NCBI GenBank assembly: GCA_030425205.1
Contig: JAUIAP010000020.1
Location: forward strand, 53,242 to 117,241
Direction: 5' to 3'
Source of the DNA: Anaerolineae bacterium
Lineage (GTDB): Bacteria > Chloroflexota > Anaerolineae > Promineifilales > Promineifilaceae
Length of the DNA: 64,000 nucleotides
The notes below the pieces were generated by a model. The model had not been told where the DNA came from. It was given only the letters and a program-made list of their open reading frames with translations, and searched no databases. Position numbers and translations under genes: made by a program. Positions 9,316 to 17,584 of this stretch are shown here, in pieces. Numbering within the stretch: the first letter of the stretch is position 1; every line of letters begins with the position of its first letter.

Positions 9316-9387
9316 GCACTGCAAACAACGCGCTTGAGCGCGTTTTGCAAATCAGCCTGCCGCTTTACCCGTAGGATTTTGGCCTGC
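9316..9387. repeat. Double-hairpin intergenic repeat (GCGCTTGAGCGC family), copy 1
   Basis: ACAACGCGCTTGAGCGCGTT forms a stem, followed by CAGCCTGCCGCTTTACCCGTAGGATTTTGG with a second, weaker stem. Near copies lie at about 31219-31372, 37570-37676 and 42831-42898. On the minus strand all copies could encode a similar peptide ('KILRLKP..ALKRVVC'), which reflects the repeat and not a gene. Confidence 0.8.
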
Positions 9388-9454
9388 ACGTGTTAAGAGA
9401 TGGTCAAGGAAACCACCTAATATCAAACTGCATCCCTAGATATATCTTTCTGCA

Positions 9455-9482
9455 TTGACATATCTGCCGCAACTAGGATACT
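9455..9482 (+). promoter_or_regulatory. Candidate promoter of the ugp operon
   Basis: TTGACA at 9455-9460, a 16-base spacer, then GATACT at 9477-9482. The -35 is perfect and the -10 matches four of six bases. It lies about 170 bases upstream of ugpA with no gene between. Confidence 0.45.
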
Positions 9483-9498
9483 TATAGGGAACTATTTG

Positions 9499-9600
9499 AC
9501 CCTTACTGTGGCGCACATGATTGCCACCACATATTAATGCACACAAATCTTACCCTAACCTCTTACTGCGGCTCGGCAATTGAACGCACCCTTATTGTGG
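9499..9600 (+). promoter_or_regulatory. Three direct repeats of ACCCTTACTGTGG upstream of ugpA
   Basis: ACCCTTACTGTGG (9499-9511), ACCTCTTACTGCGG (9558-9571) and ACCCTTATTGTGG (9588-9600) are direct repeats in the ugp leader. Direct repeats are the usual layout of sites for PhoB/PhoP-type regulators, and ugp genes in other bacteria are under phosphate control; that link is inference. Confidence 0.4.
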
Positions 9601-9654
9601 GTCAATTATCGGCCGATTCAATCCAGCATCCACACACCAAGGAAACAGAACCAG

Positions 9655-10563
9655 ATGCGATCAAACCTACTGCAACGAGTTAAGTCTGCGCTTGAAGGGT
9701 ATCTCTACCTTGCGCCAACGCTGATCATCTTAGGCATCTTTGTCTACTATCCGATCATCAGCTCCTTCCGCATGAGCCTCACACGTGTCGCGCCGTTTGG
9801 CGGGCGCGTCATCGACGTGGGGCTAGAAAATTACCAGCGGCTCTGGACAGAAATTCTTGAGCGCGGCGACTATTACAACCATATCAAAGTATCGCTGCTC
9901 TTCACGATTGGAACCGTTCCAACGGGAATCGTCATCGCCGTCGCACTGGCCATCGCGCTCTCCTATCCTCTGAAACGGCTCTCATGGCTACACCGTCTGC
10001 TCATCTTTGTGCCAATCGTCATCAGTAGCGCAATCACGGGCGTCATCTTTCGCTGGCTCTACAACCCCGTCACAGGTTACATCAACCATTGGATCGGCTT
10101 TGTCGGCATCGACCCCGTCAACTGGCTGACTTCCAAAGACACGGCGCTCTGGGCAGTGACGATGGCGGTTGTTTGGCGACAGTTAGGCTTCAACGTCATC
10201 ATCGCGCTGGCCGGTATCCAAAATATCGACTCGACTTACTATGAGGCGGCGAAGGTGGACGGAGCCAATGTTTGGCATCGCATTCGCCACATCACGCTGC
10301 CCATGCTCTCACCGACACTCTTTTTCCTGCTCGTCATCAACGTCATCAACAGCCTGCAAACGTTTGGCGAAATCAACATCCTGACCGATGGCGGACCCGG
10401 ACAGGCAACGACTAATATGGTCTACGCCATCTTTGTCGATGCGTTTGTCGGCACGCCGCTGCGTGGCTACGCCTCCGCACAGGCCTATCTGCTTGCACTG
10501 CTGATCGTCGCCATGTCGATTGCACAGTTTAAGGGTTTTGGCAAAAGGGTACATTACTCATGA
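9655..10563 (+). CDS. ugpA: Glycerol-3-phosphate/sugar ABC importer permease (MalF/UgpA type)
   Basis: A 302-residue permease with six membrane segments and the cytosolic EAA loop 'YYEAAKVDGANVWHRIRHITLP' region near residues 200-220, which docks the ATPase. The ATG at 9655 is preceded by AAGGAAA and begins the usual short cytosolic tail; an upstream start at 9580 would add a non-family extension. It overlaps the next permease by ATGA. The Ugp assignment rests on the substrate-binding protein and phosphodiesterase in the same operon; the permease alone would be called only carbohydrate ABC permease. No ATPase gene is present in the window, so a shared MsiK/UgpC-like ATPase is probably encoded elsewhere. 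Confidence 0.82.
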   Translation: MRSNLLQRVKSALEGYLYLAPTLIILGIFVYYPIISSFRMSLTRVAPFGGRVIDVGLENYQRLWTEILERGDYYNHIKVSLLFTIGTVPTGIVIAVALAIALSYPLKRLSWLHRLLIFVPIVISSAITGVIFRWLYNPVTGYINHWIGFVGIDPVNWLTSKDTALWAVTMAVVWRQLGFNVIIALAGIQNIDSTYYEAAKVDGANVWHRIRHITLPMLSPTLFFLLVINVINSLQTFGEINILTDGGPGQATTNMVYAIFVDAFVGTPLRGYASAQAYLLALLIVAMSIAQFKGFGKRVHYS

Positions 10564-11420
10564 CACAAGCGACAACCAAACTCCCAAAAGCACACAAAAG
10601 ATCATGGTCAGACATCGGGATGCACGTGCTGCTGATCTCGTTAGGGCTGCTGATTTCGCTGCCGATCATCATTGCGATATTGACCAGTTTCAAGTCGTTG
10701 CAGGACATTTCAGCCAACCCGAACGCCTTTTTCCCGCGTGAATGGACGCTCCGCAACTACCAAACGGCGTGGACGGCGACCCCTTTCGGCCGATATCTCT
10801 TTAACAGTGCCATTCAGTCAGGCATTATCGTGCTGTCACAAATCATCTTTAGCGTGTTGGCCGCCTTTGCCTTTACCTTTCTCGACTTTCCCGGCCGCAA
10901 CGCGATGTTTAACATCATGCTCGGCAGCCTGATGATCCCGTTCCAGTTGACCTTCATCCCCAACTTTGTTCTCGTCAGCGAATGGGGATTAGCCAACACC
11001 TATGCGGGTTTGACGCTGCCATTTCTTGCCAGTGCATTTGGCGTCTTTATGTTGCGACAATTTTTTATGTCGATACCGACAGAACTACGCGATTCCGCCG
11101 TGATTGATGGGGCGGGCAACTTTCGTTTTCTGTGGCAAATTGTCATTCCGTTAAGTAAAGGCTCCATCAGCGCATTTGGCATCTTTGCCTTTCTCGGTGC
11201 GTGGAGCCAATATCTTTGGCCGCTCATCATCACCAACGACTCCTCGATGCGCACTATCCAAATCGGCATCCGCTACTTCCTCTTTGACCAAGAGCGCGGA
11301 ACCGATTGGGGTGCGCTGATGGCGGGTGCGGTGATCGTGTTGCTGCCAACGCTCGTCATCTTTCTCGTTGCCCAGCGACAGTTGGTCAAGGGGATTGCGA
11401 TGACAGGACTAAAGGGATAG
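10560..11420 (+). CDS. ugpE: Glycerol-3-phosphate/sugar ABC importer permease (MalG/UgpE type)
   Basis: A 286-residue second permease with six membrane helices and the EAA-loop signature 'ELRDSAVIDGAGNFRFLWQIVIP' region at about 185-205. It has the MalG-type N-terminus with one long helix followed by 'FFPREWTLRNYQTAW'. Start overlaps the stop of the first permease by four bases, consistent with equal production of the heterodimer. The substrate is inferred from ugpB downstream. Confidence 0.82.
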   Translation: MTQATTKLPKAHKRSWSDIGMHVLLISLGLLISLPIIIAILTSFKSLQDISANPNAFFPREWTLRNYQTAWTATPFGRYLFNSAIQSGIIVLSQIIFSVLAAFAFTFLDFPGRNAMFNIMLGSLMIPFQLTFIPNFVLVSEWGLANTYAGLTLPFLASAFGVFMLRQFFMSIPTELRDSAVIDGAGNFRFLWQIVIPLSKGSISAFGIFAFLGAWSQYLWPLIITNDSSMRTIQIGIRYFLFDQERGTDWGALMAGAVIVLLPTLVIFLVAQRQLVKGIAMTGLKG

Positions 11421-11537
11421 CCGGGGGCGGACAACGCATCCGCTCGCCGATTTCCAACGTGCAACAAATAAGCTGTTGCACGCGTTGACAAACTGGCTTG
11501 GCACAGCGTCAAGCCCTAAATTCTTATGGAGAAGAAT

Positions 11538-12980
11538 ATGTTTGCAAAACAGTGGTTAAAAACTTTATTATTGGTGCTAATTGTCGCCCTTGTCGCGTGC
11601 GGCGGTGCTGAAGAAACGCCAGCGACCAGTACGCCCGCGCCAGCCGCAGCGACAGATGTACCAGATGTGGAAGAACCGGAAGAAGATGAAGAGCCAGAAG
11701 TTGAAGAACCGTCTGGCGATGTCGTCACCATCGAATTTTGGCACGCGATGGGTGGTGAGTTGGGCGAAGTGGTTGATGAATTGGTCGGCCGATTTAACGA
11801 CAGCCAAAGCGAAATCGTCGTCAATGCAACCTATCAAGGCACATACGACGACACCTACAACGCGCTACTGGCCGCCTTTGAAACTGGCACAGAGCCAAAT
11901 ATCATCCAAAACTTTGACCTCGCCTCACAGACGATGATCGACACGGGTCGCCTGATCCCCGCCCATCAGCTGATGGCGGATGACAACTACGATTCGAGCA
12001 TCTTCGTCCCTGCCGTCGCCGACTACTATGGTGATGAAAACGGCATGGTCGCCATGGCATTTAACAGCTCCACACCGATCCTTTTCTACAATCCCGCCAT
12101 GTTTGAAGAGGCTGGCGTTGAGCCACCGGCCGAAGGCACAAGCTGGTCAACGAGCGAAATGTTGGCAGCCTGCGACCAAATCCTAGAGAGCGGCGTTGCA
12201 CCAAACTGTATCGCACTCGGTCAGGTCGGCTGGTACTTCGAGCAGATTCTCGCCAACAGTGGTGGCATGTACTACAACAACAACAACGGTCGCACAGGTC
12301 GCGCCACAGAAGTGACCTTTAACGACGCGATGGGTGTTGAAGTGTTCGATTTCTTGACCGGATTGATCGCAAACGGCTACTCGCCAAATCTAGGCAACAC
12401 GTGGACAGATACCGACTCCGTCTTCTTCGCAGAGGAAGCAGCAATGGTCTTTGACTCCACCTCTGGCGCACGCGGCATGCAGGATGGTGCATCGTTTGAA
12501 GTTGGCACAATGTTTATCCCCTATGTGGACAGCGCGGGCGACCGCAACGGCGTGATCATCGGTGGTGCAGCATTGTGGCTGATCGATTCAGAAGATGACG
12601 CGCAAGATGCGGCGGCATGGCAGTTCATGAAGTTTATGGCTGAAGAAGAACAGCAGGCGACATGGCACACGGGTACGGGTTACTTCCCCGTGCGCACAGA
12701 CATCAGCGGCAACGCCGATCTCGTCGCATTCTGGGACGAAAACCCCAACTTTGTGACCGCAATCAACCAGCTCGAATCGACCGCAACGATGATGGACGAC
12801 GGCTCACCAAACTACGCCGTATTGGGTGGACGCGCTGGACCAGCACCTGCGATTCGCCGCTTTATTGTCGAAGCATACAGCAGCGTGCTGGACGACGGCA
12901 TGACGGCACAAGAAGCGTTGGACATCGCGGCCGAAAAAGCCAACCAAGAGTTGAGCGATTACAACTCCTTCTTTGAGTAA
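11538..12980 (+). CDS. ugpB: Glycerol-3-phosphate/glycerophosphodiester-binding lipoprotein (UgpB type)
   Basis: A 480-residue lipoprotein: signal helix, lipobox 'LVAC' near residue 21, an Ala/Pro/Glu linker (about 25-60), then an extracellular solute-binding family 1 domain. Diagnostic UgpB-like stretches are visible: 'FWHAMGGELG', 'TYQGTYDDT', 'FNSSTPILFYN', 'IIGGAALW' and 'WHTGTGYFPV', each with a close counterpart in E. coli UgpB as I recall it. ATG 11538 has GGAG six bases upstream; an ATG at 11526 is possible. The protein captures glycerol-3-phosphate or glycerophosphodiesters for the two permeases. A strong terminator follows at 13018. Confidence 0.88.
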   Translation: MFAKQWLKTLLLVLIVALVACGGAEETPATSTPAPAAATDVPDVEEPEEDEEPEVEEPSGDVVTIEFWHAMGGELGEVVDELVGRFNDSQSEIVVNATYQGTYDDTYNALLAAFETGTEPNIIQNFDLASQTMIDTGRLIPAHQLMADDNYDSSIFVPAVADYYGDENGMVAMAFNSSTPILFYNPAMFEEAGVEPPAEGTSWSTSEMLAACDQILESGVAPNCIALGQVGWYFEQILANSGGMYYNNNNGRTGRATEVTFNDAMGVEVFDFLTGLIANGYSPNLGNTWTDTDSVFFAEEAAMVFDSTSGARGMQDGASFEVGTMFIPYVDSAGDRNGVIIGGAALWLIDSEDDAQDAAAWQFMKFMAEEEQQATWHTGTGYFPVRTDISGNADLVAFWDENPNFVTAINQLESTATMMDDGSPNYAVLGGRAGPAPAIRRFIVEAYSSVLDDGMTAQEALDIAAEKANQELSDYNSFFE

Positions 12981-13017
12981 ACACCAGAGCCCGACCAGCT
13001 TGGTCGTCTCTTAAACG

Positions 13018-13047
13018 AAAAGCACAGGCCATGGCCTGTGCTTTTTT
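13018..13047 (+). terminator. Rho-independent terminator between ugpB and the phosphodiesterase gene
   Basis: A perfect 28-bp palindrome (13018-13045, centre CCATGG) runs into a T tract. It ends only 7 bases before the first possible start of the next gene, so that gene must be read by transcripts passing the terminator or by a promoter inside ugpB. A short GACCAGCTTGGTC palindrome (about 12993-13005) precedes it. Confidence 0.85.
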
Positions 13048-13064
13048 GAAGCATGTTGTCGTCT

Positions 13065-14102
13065 ATGCGTTATTTGTTTTTATTTTTGGGTTGCTGGCTG
13101 TTGGGCTGTCAGACGGTCGAGCCAGCGGAGATGGATTGTGGCGCAGTGGTGTGCACATCGGCCGAACTGAACGAGGCAGCAGACCGTTTTCCATTCATCG
13201 GAACAGCCAACCTCCCCGACAACTTTGACGCCCAAGGGCATCGCGGCGCACGCGGACTCCTGCCTGAGAATACATTGCCCGCATTCGAGGCCGCACTCGA
13301 TCTCGGTGTGACGACATTGGAACTCGATCTGCACTTTACGCAAGATGGACAGGTTGTTATTTGGCACGATCCGATTATTGACAAGGCGAAATGTTTCTTG
13401 CCTGCTGGCTCGAATGCGCCTGACCCGAAAAACCCATTGCGGCGCATCCTGATTAGCCAGCAACCGCTGGCAGCCGTTCAAGCGTATCAGTGTGACAAAA
13501 ATCCAGACAGCGAGCGATTCCCAGATCAGGCGGCGGAGGCACTTTTGCTGGCGGGGGCTGATTTTCAGATTGTGACGCTGGGGGAACTGTTTGAGTTTGT
13601 GCAGGCCTATGCGGCGTCTTCGGAAAAATCGGCCGAACAGCGTAGCAACGCCAGCACAATCAACTTCAACATCGAAACAAAACGCAATCCCGACCACCCT
13701 GAATACATCGGTGACGATTTCACAGGCGGGTCAGCGGGCGCGTTTGAACTGGCGATCCTCGACATTGTGCGCGACTATGCCTTGAGTGAGCGCGTTGTGA
13801 TCCAAAGTTTTGACCATCGTTCCTTGCGCGTTATCCGCGAGATTGACCCAGACATCCGGCTCGCCGCTCTGACGACACAAGATGAGGCGAAGATCAAGGT
13901 GTACAACGGCTACAAGTTCGACATCTGGTCGCCCAACTATAATGATGTGACGCAAGCGCGGATCGCGGAGGCCCATGAATTGGGGCTGTTGGTCATCCCG
14001 TGGACGGTGAACGATTCGGCCGATATGACACGCCTCATCGAATGGGGTGTTGACGGCTTGATTTCCGATCGGCCCGATCTGCTTTTGGGTCTAAATGAAT
14101 GA
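13065..14102 (+). CDS. ugpQ: Glycerophosphodiester phosphodiesterase, lipoprotein (UgpQ-like)
   Basis: A 345-residue GDPD-family enzyme that hydrolyses glycerophosphodiesters to glycerol-3-phosphate and an alcohol. Catalytic motif 'QGHRGARGLLPENTLPAFE' lies near residues 55-75, followed by 'LELDLHFTQDGQVVIWHDP' holding the metal-binding E-D-H set. The C-terminal 'WTVND' and 'GVDGLISDRPD' close the TIM barrel. The N-terminus is a lipoprotein signal ('LFLFLGCWLLGC', Cys about 15), so it acts outside the membrane and feeds the adjacent importer. ATG 13065 is preferred; 13053 is in frame. No ribosome site is clear because the terminator hairpin occupies the spot. Confidence 0.9.
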   Translation: MRYLFLFLGCWLLGCQTVEPAEMDCGAVVCTSAELNEAADRFPFIGTANLPDNFDAQGHRGARGLLPENTLPAFEAALDLGVTTLELDLHFTQDGQVVIWHDPIIDKAKCFLPAGSNAPDPKNPLRRILISQQPLAAVQAYQCDKNPDSERFPDQAAEALLLAGADFQIVTLGELFEFVQAYAASSEKSAEQRSNASTINFNIETKRNPDHPEYIGDDFTGGSAGAFELAILDIVRDYALSERVVIQSFDHRSLRVIREIDPDIRLAALTTQDEAKIKVYNGYKFDIWSPNYNDVTQARIAEAHELGLLVIPWTVNDSADMTRLIEWGVDGLISDRPDLLLGLNE

Positions 14103-14111
14103 GCATGGAAC

Positions 14112-14161
14112 GCGACCCGCATGGTCGCTGTGTGAAGATGCGACCAAGTTGGTCGCGCTCC
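14112..14161. repeat. GCGACCAAGTTGGTCGC inverted-repeat family, copy 1
   Basis: GCGACCCGCATGGTCGC and GCGACCAAGTTGGTCGC stand in the gap between the phosphodiesterase and the next lipoprotein gene. Related inverted repeats occur at 32364-32418 and 53377-53432. They are able to form stems and may terminate transcription. Confidence 0.7.
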
Positions 14162-14166
14162 AAACT

Positions 14167-16875
14167 ATGTTTGCAAAAAGATTTTGTTTCCTTCTGCTAC
14201 TGCTCTCAATCGGCTGTGTCAATCAAGCAGGATTACCTGTTGTGGTGGAGACAGACGTTGCGGTTTCGGCCGATCCCAGCATCTCGATTCTGATCGACGG
14301 TTTGCAAAATCCCGTCGGGATTGACGTGTTGCCCGATGGGGGCGTGTTGATTGCGGAAGAAGGCAGTGGGGAACGCGACGAAAGCGCGGGCGTGATGCTG
14401 GTGGCGGGCGATGGATCGGCGGGGCGCATCATCAGCGGTCTGCCCAGCAGCCGTGATTCAGGCGACCTGTCGGGCGTCCCGTTTGTGGCGATTGCGCCCG
14501 ACGGAATGACGCTCTACACGAGCCATTTTGGGTTGGGCAAACTGTTGACGCTGCCGCTCAAACGTCCCGTCACCGTGCCGTCCAACCCGTTTCGTCTAGA
14601 CGATATGGGCGAAACGATGTTGCCACAAAATGCGGTGCAGCTTGCCAATCCGTTCGATTTGACGTTTGACGCGGCGGGTGTGCCAGTGGTGAGTGATGCG
14701 ACGAGTAACGGTGTCGCCAAGCTGACGGCCGACGGCACAACACAGTTTTTCCACCGCTTTGATCCCCTGCCCAATCCAGACGAACCGTCCGACCGTATTG
14801 ACGCGGTTCCGACGGGCATTGAGCGCATCGGGGATGAGTACTTCGTGACGCTGACGGGCGGTTGTCCCTATCCAGCGGGTAGCGGCCAACTGGTCGCCAT
14901 CGATGAGGCGCGCAATGAGCGGATTGTGCGCGACGGGCTACACATGCCGATCGACGTGGCGCAGTCGCCCGATGGGACGATTTGGGTGCTTGAGTTTGCG
15001 CAATTTTCTGACGATGCCTCCTGCTTTAGTGGCGAGGGTTATCGGCCGAATACGGGTCGTCTCAGCAAGTTAATCGGCGATACACGCCAGATTGTGCTGA
15101 CCGAGCTCGACTTTCCGGGCAGCATCAGCTTTGCCCGCGACGGAACGGCTTATATCAGTGAGGTGTTCGCGGGGCGTGTGCTCAAAATCGACCATCTCGA
15201 CCAGATCAGTTCTCCCATCGCAGTGACCGAACAGTTGCATAAACGACGGGCGCAAATTCGCATCTTCCCCACACCAACGGCAACGGTCGCAATGGAGGCA
15301 GTTGCCCCGACCAGCGTCTATTTTGAGGATCAAGCGGCGTTGCGCGGGATTGTTTTTCAGCAGGGGGCGTTTGCGAATGGGCTTTCGGCCGATCCCGCCG
15401 CCATGATGGGCGCGGGGCTGTGCTGGATCGACTATGACAACGATGGTTGGCAAGACCTTTATCTCATCAACAGCCACGCGCTAGAGGAGATACCGTATTG
15501 GGCGTTAAAGGGGGGATTGCCGACCAATGCGCTCTATCGCAACGTGGCGGGTCGCTTTGAAGATGTCAGCGCAATCACGGGAACAGATTTGGCAATGCGT
15601 GGCAACGGATGTGTGGCGGCCGATTTTGATCTCGATGGTTGGCTCGATTTGTACGTGACGGCCGACGGCACAAATGCGCTCTTGTGGAACAATGGCGACG
15701 GCACATTTCGGGAAGGTGCCGCATTGGCGGGAGTCGCTGCCCCTGAGTGGAACAGCGCGGCAGCCGTCAGCGATCTAAATGGGGATGCGCTACCCGATCT
15801 GTTTGTGGCGGCGTATATCGATCTGGAAAATCAGGTGGCAAATCCCGTCGGCGCATTTCCGCAAGATTATCACGGACTGCCCGACCATCTCTATCTTAAC
15901 AACGGCGATGGCACATTTCAGGACGTGATCGCCGATGTCGGCATGACGCGCACAGAGCGCGGGCTGGGTGCGCTGTTTAGCGATCTCGATGGGGATGGCG
16001 ACGTCGAACTCTATATCGCCAATGATGGGCAACCCAATCGGCTCTATTCGGCCGAATTCACCCCCGACGATCTCGGCTTTCGCATGGTCGATTTGAGTTT
16101 ATCGGCCGAAACGGGCGACTCTGGCAGCGGCATGGGCGTCACGGGCGGAGACTACAATGGAGATGGACTGTTTGACCTGTTTGTGACCAATTGGGATGTC
16201 GAACTCAATGCGCTCTATCGCAATGAAGGCGGCAGCGGCGACGACCTGCTGTTCCGCTATGCGACGTTTGGCATAGGGCTCGCGGGATTGGGCAACAATG
16301 TCACCGCATGGGGGACGACATGGGCAGACTTTGACCACGACACCGATCAAGATTTGCTCGTTGTGCATGGGCATGTGCCGATCAGTAACTTTGAGCAGGA
16401 TTCGCAGATGGTGCGCCTTTATGGCAATCGGCTGGCGGAGGGGATGCCCGATCAGTGGCGCGACTGGACGACGACGGCTGGGCTGGGGATGGATGGTCTG
16501 GGAACGCTGATGGCGCGCGGCAGTGCGACGGCCGATTTTGACAACGACGGCGATCTCGATGTGGCGATCAACACGATTGCGGGCGCGGCGGTGTTGCTGG
16601 TGAATTCGGCCGAAAACGGCAACTGGCTACAGATCGCGCTGCCCCACTTTGCACCCAATGCGGTCGCCACGATTACGCTCCCCGACGGCAGCCAGCAGGT
16701 GCGCGAACACCACGTCGGCAGCAGCTATCTCGCCTCCGAAGATCCCCGTTTCCACTTTGGATTGGGTGATTTTTCGCAGGTCAGTCGTGTCGAGGTACGC
16801 TGGGCAAATGGGGAGACGGTGACGCTTGAAAACGTTGCTGGCAATCAGCTCTTGCAGGTTGAGCCAGCAGATTAA
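14167..16875 (+). CDS. Lipoprotein with ScyD-like beta-propeller and CRTAC1-type FG-GAP/UnbV repeats
   Basis: A 902-residue exported lipoprotein (signal 'FCFLLLLLSIGC', Cys about 15). Residues about 30-370 resemble the ScyD/ScyE or NHL propeller family ('GLQNPVGIDVLPDGGVLIAEEG', 'VAIAPDGMTLYTSHFGLGK', 'MPIDVAQSPDGTIWVLEF'). Residues about 390-830 hold at least six FG-GAP/VCBS calcium-binding repeats such as 'DYDNDGWQDLYL', 'DFDLDGWLDLYV', 'DLDGDGDVELYI', 'DYNGDGLFDLFV' and 'DFDNDGDLDVAI'. The C-terminus is an ASPIC/UnbV domain ending 'VEVRWANGETVTLENVAGNQ'. Such proteins are surface calcium-binding or adhesion proteins; no enzymatic role can be assigned. ATG 14167 begins the signal peptide; upstream in-frame sequence is repeat DNA. 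Confidence 0.87.
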   Translation: MFAKRFCFLLLLLSIGCVNQAGLPVVVETDVAVSADPSISILIDGLQNPVGIDVLPDGGVLIAEEGSGERDESAGVMLVAGDGSAGRIISGLPSSRDSGDLSGVPFVAIAPDGMTLYTSHFGLGKLLTLPLKRPVTVPSNPFRLDDMGETMLPQNAVQLANPFDLTFDAAGVPVVSDATSNGVAKLTADGTTQFFHRFDPLPNPDEPSDRIDAVPTGIERIGDEYFVTLTGGCPYPAGSGQLVAIDEARNERIVRDGLHMPIDVAQSPDGTIWVLEFAQFSDDASCFSGEGYRPNTGRLSKLIGDTRQIVLTELDFPGSISFARDGTAYISEVFAGRVLKIDHLDQISSPIAVTEQLHKRRAQIRIFPTPTATVAMEAVAPTSVYFEDQAALRGIVFQQGAFANGLSADPAAMMGAGLCWIDYDNDGWQDLYLINSHALEEIPYWALKGGLPTNALYRNVAGRFEDVSAITGTDLAMRGNGCVAADFDLDGWLDLYVTADGTNALLWNNGDGTFREGAALAGVAAPEWNSAAAVSDLNGDALPDLFVAAYIDLENQVANPVGAFPQDYHGLPDHLYLNNGDGTFQDVIADVGMTRTERGLGALFSDLDGDGDVELYIANDGQPNRLYSAEFTPDDLGFRMVDLSLSAETGDSGSGMGVTGGDYNGDGLFDLFVTNWDVELNALYRNEGGSGDDLLFRYATFGIGLAGLGNNVTAWGTTWADFDHDTDQDLLVVHGHVPISNFEQDSQMVRLYGNRLAEGMPDQWRDWTTTAGLGMDGLGTLMARGSATADFDNDGDLDVAINTIAGAAVLLVNSAENGNWLQIALPHFAPNAVATITLPDGSQQVREHHVGSSYLASEDPRFHFGLGDFSQVSRVEVRWANGETVTLENVAGNQLLQVEPAD

Positions 16876-16891
16876 CTTGGGGCTTTGGCAA

Positions 16892-16943
16892 AGCGCGTAG
16901 TGCGTGATGCGTGGTGCGTGACCAGAGGCAATAACGCACCACG
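16892..16943. repeat. TGCGTRNTGCG-type intergenic repeat, copy 3
   Basis: AGTGCGTGATGCGTGGTGCGT is followed after about 14 bases by ACGCACCACGT, an inverted copy, so the element can fold. It separates the large lipoprotein from aroQ. Confidence 0.8.
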
Positions 16944-17007
16944 TCTTCTCCCCACGAAACCCCAAAGAGTCATTAACTTTTATAATCTGGTATGGAGATG
17001 TTTTTTC

Positions 17008-17445
17008 ATGAGTTACAAAATTTTGGTCCTGAACGGCCCTAACCTCAATCTACTTGGTACACGCGAGCCAGAAATATATGGCTCAGATACGCTCGACGAC
17101 ATTCTGAATGATTTGCGGGAGTATGCACGCGAGCGCGACGTTGAGATCACGTCATTTCAATCCAATTCGGAAGGCGCGTTAATCGATGCGATCCACGCGG
17201 CGCGTGATTCGGCCGATGGCATCATCTTCAATCCCGGCGCGTTCACCCACTACAGCATCGCGTTGCGTGATGCGATTGCGGGGGTCACCGTGCCAGTTGT
17301 CGAGGCACATCTTTCCAATGTGCATGCCCGCGAGGAATTTCGGCACAAATCGGTGCTGTCTGCTGTTTGTTTGGGTGTGATTGGGGGTTTCGGCCGAAAT
17401 AGCTACTTCTTGGCACTTGATGGGTTGATCCGACATTTGGGGTGA
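17008..17445 (+). CDS. aroQ: 3-dehydroquinate dehydratase, type II
   Basis: A 145-residue type II dehydroquinase, the usual length, converting 3-dehydroquinate to 3-dehydroshikimate in the shikimate pathway. 'LNGPNLNLLGTREPEIYG' at residues 7-24 carries the catalytic Arg and Tyr; 'SNSEGALIDAIH', 'NPGAFTHYSIALRDA' and 'EAHLSNVHAREEFR' hold the catalytic His and substrate contacts. ATG 17008 with GGAG upstream matches the family N-terminus; the longer open frame is intergenic repeat. It stands alone, while aroK lies at 38.5 kb, so shikimate genes are scattered here. Confidence 0.95.
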   Translation: MSYKILVLNGPNLNLLGTREPEIYGSDTLDDILNDLREYARERDVEITSFQSNSEGALIDAIHAARDSADGIIFNPGAFTHYSIALRDAIAGVTVPVVEAHLSNVHAREEFRHKSVLSAVCLGVIGGFGRNSYFLALDGLIRHLG

Positions 17446-17540
17446 GCGATTTACGGTTGGTGTGAAGCATGCGAGCCACGAATTTCACGAATTGCACGAA
17501 TAATACAATTCTGAGAACAAGTGTTAGGTATTCGACCTTC

Positions 17541-17573
17541 AAAAACCCAGTTTCTGGCAGAAACTGGGTTTTT
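17541..17573. terminator. Bidirectional terminator between aroQ and the HAD gene
   Basis: A perfect 15-bp stem (17541-17555 with 17559-17573) around a GGC loop, with A5 at one end and T5 at the other. It lies between convergent genes and can terminate both. Confidence 0.92.
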
Positions 17574-17584
17574 CAGGGCTTAAT

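Noticed and set aside
8868..9389. 173-codon minus-strand frame at the end of the membrane operon
   Set aside because: Half lies antisense to the DUF5671-like gene and half in repeat DNA; other repeat copies give the same peptide.
9580..9654. Longer N-terminus of ugpA from 9580
   Set aside because: The extension crosses the direct repeats and a TCGGCCGA site and does not look like a permease tail; ATG 9655 has a good ribosome site.
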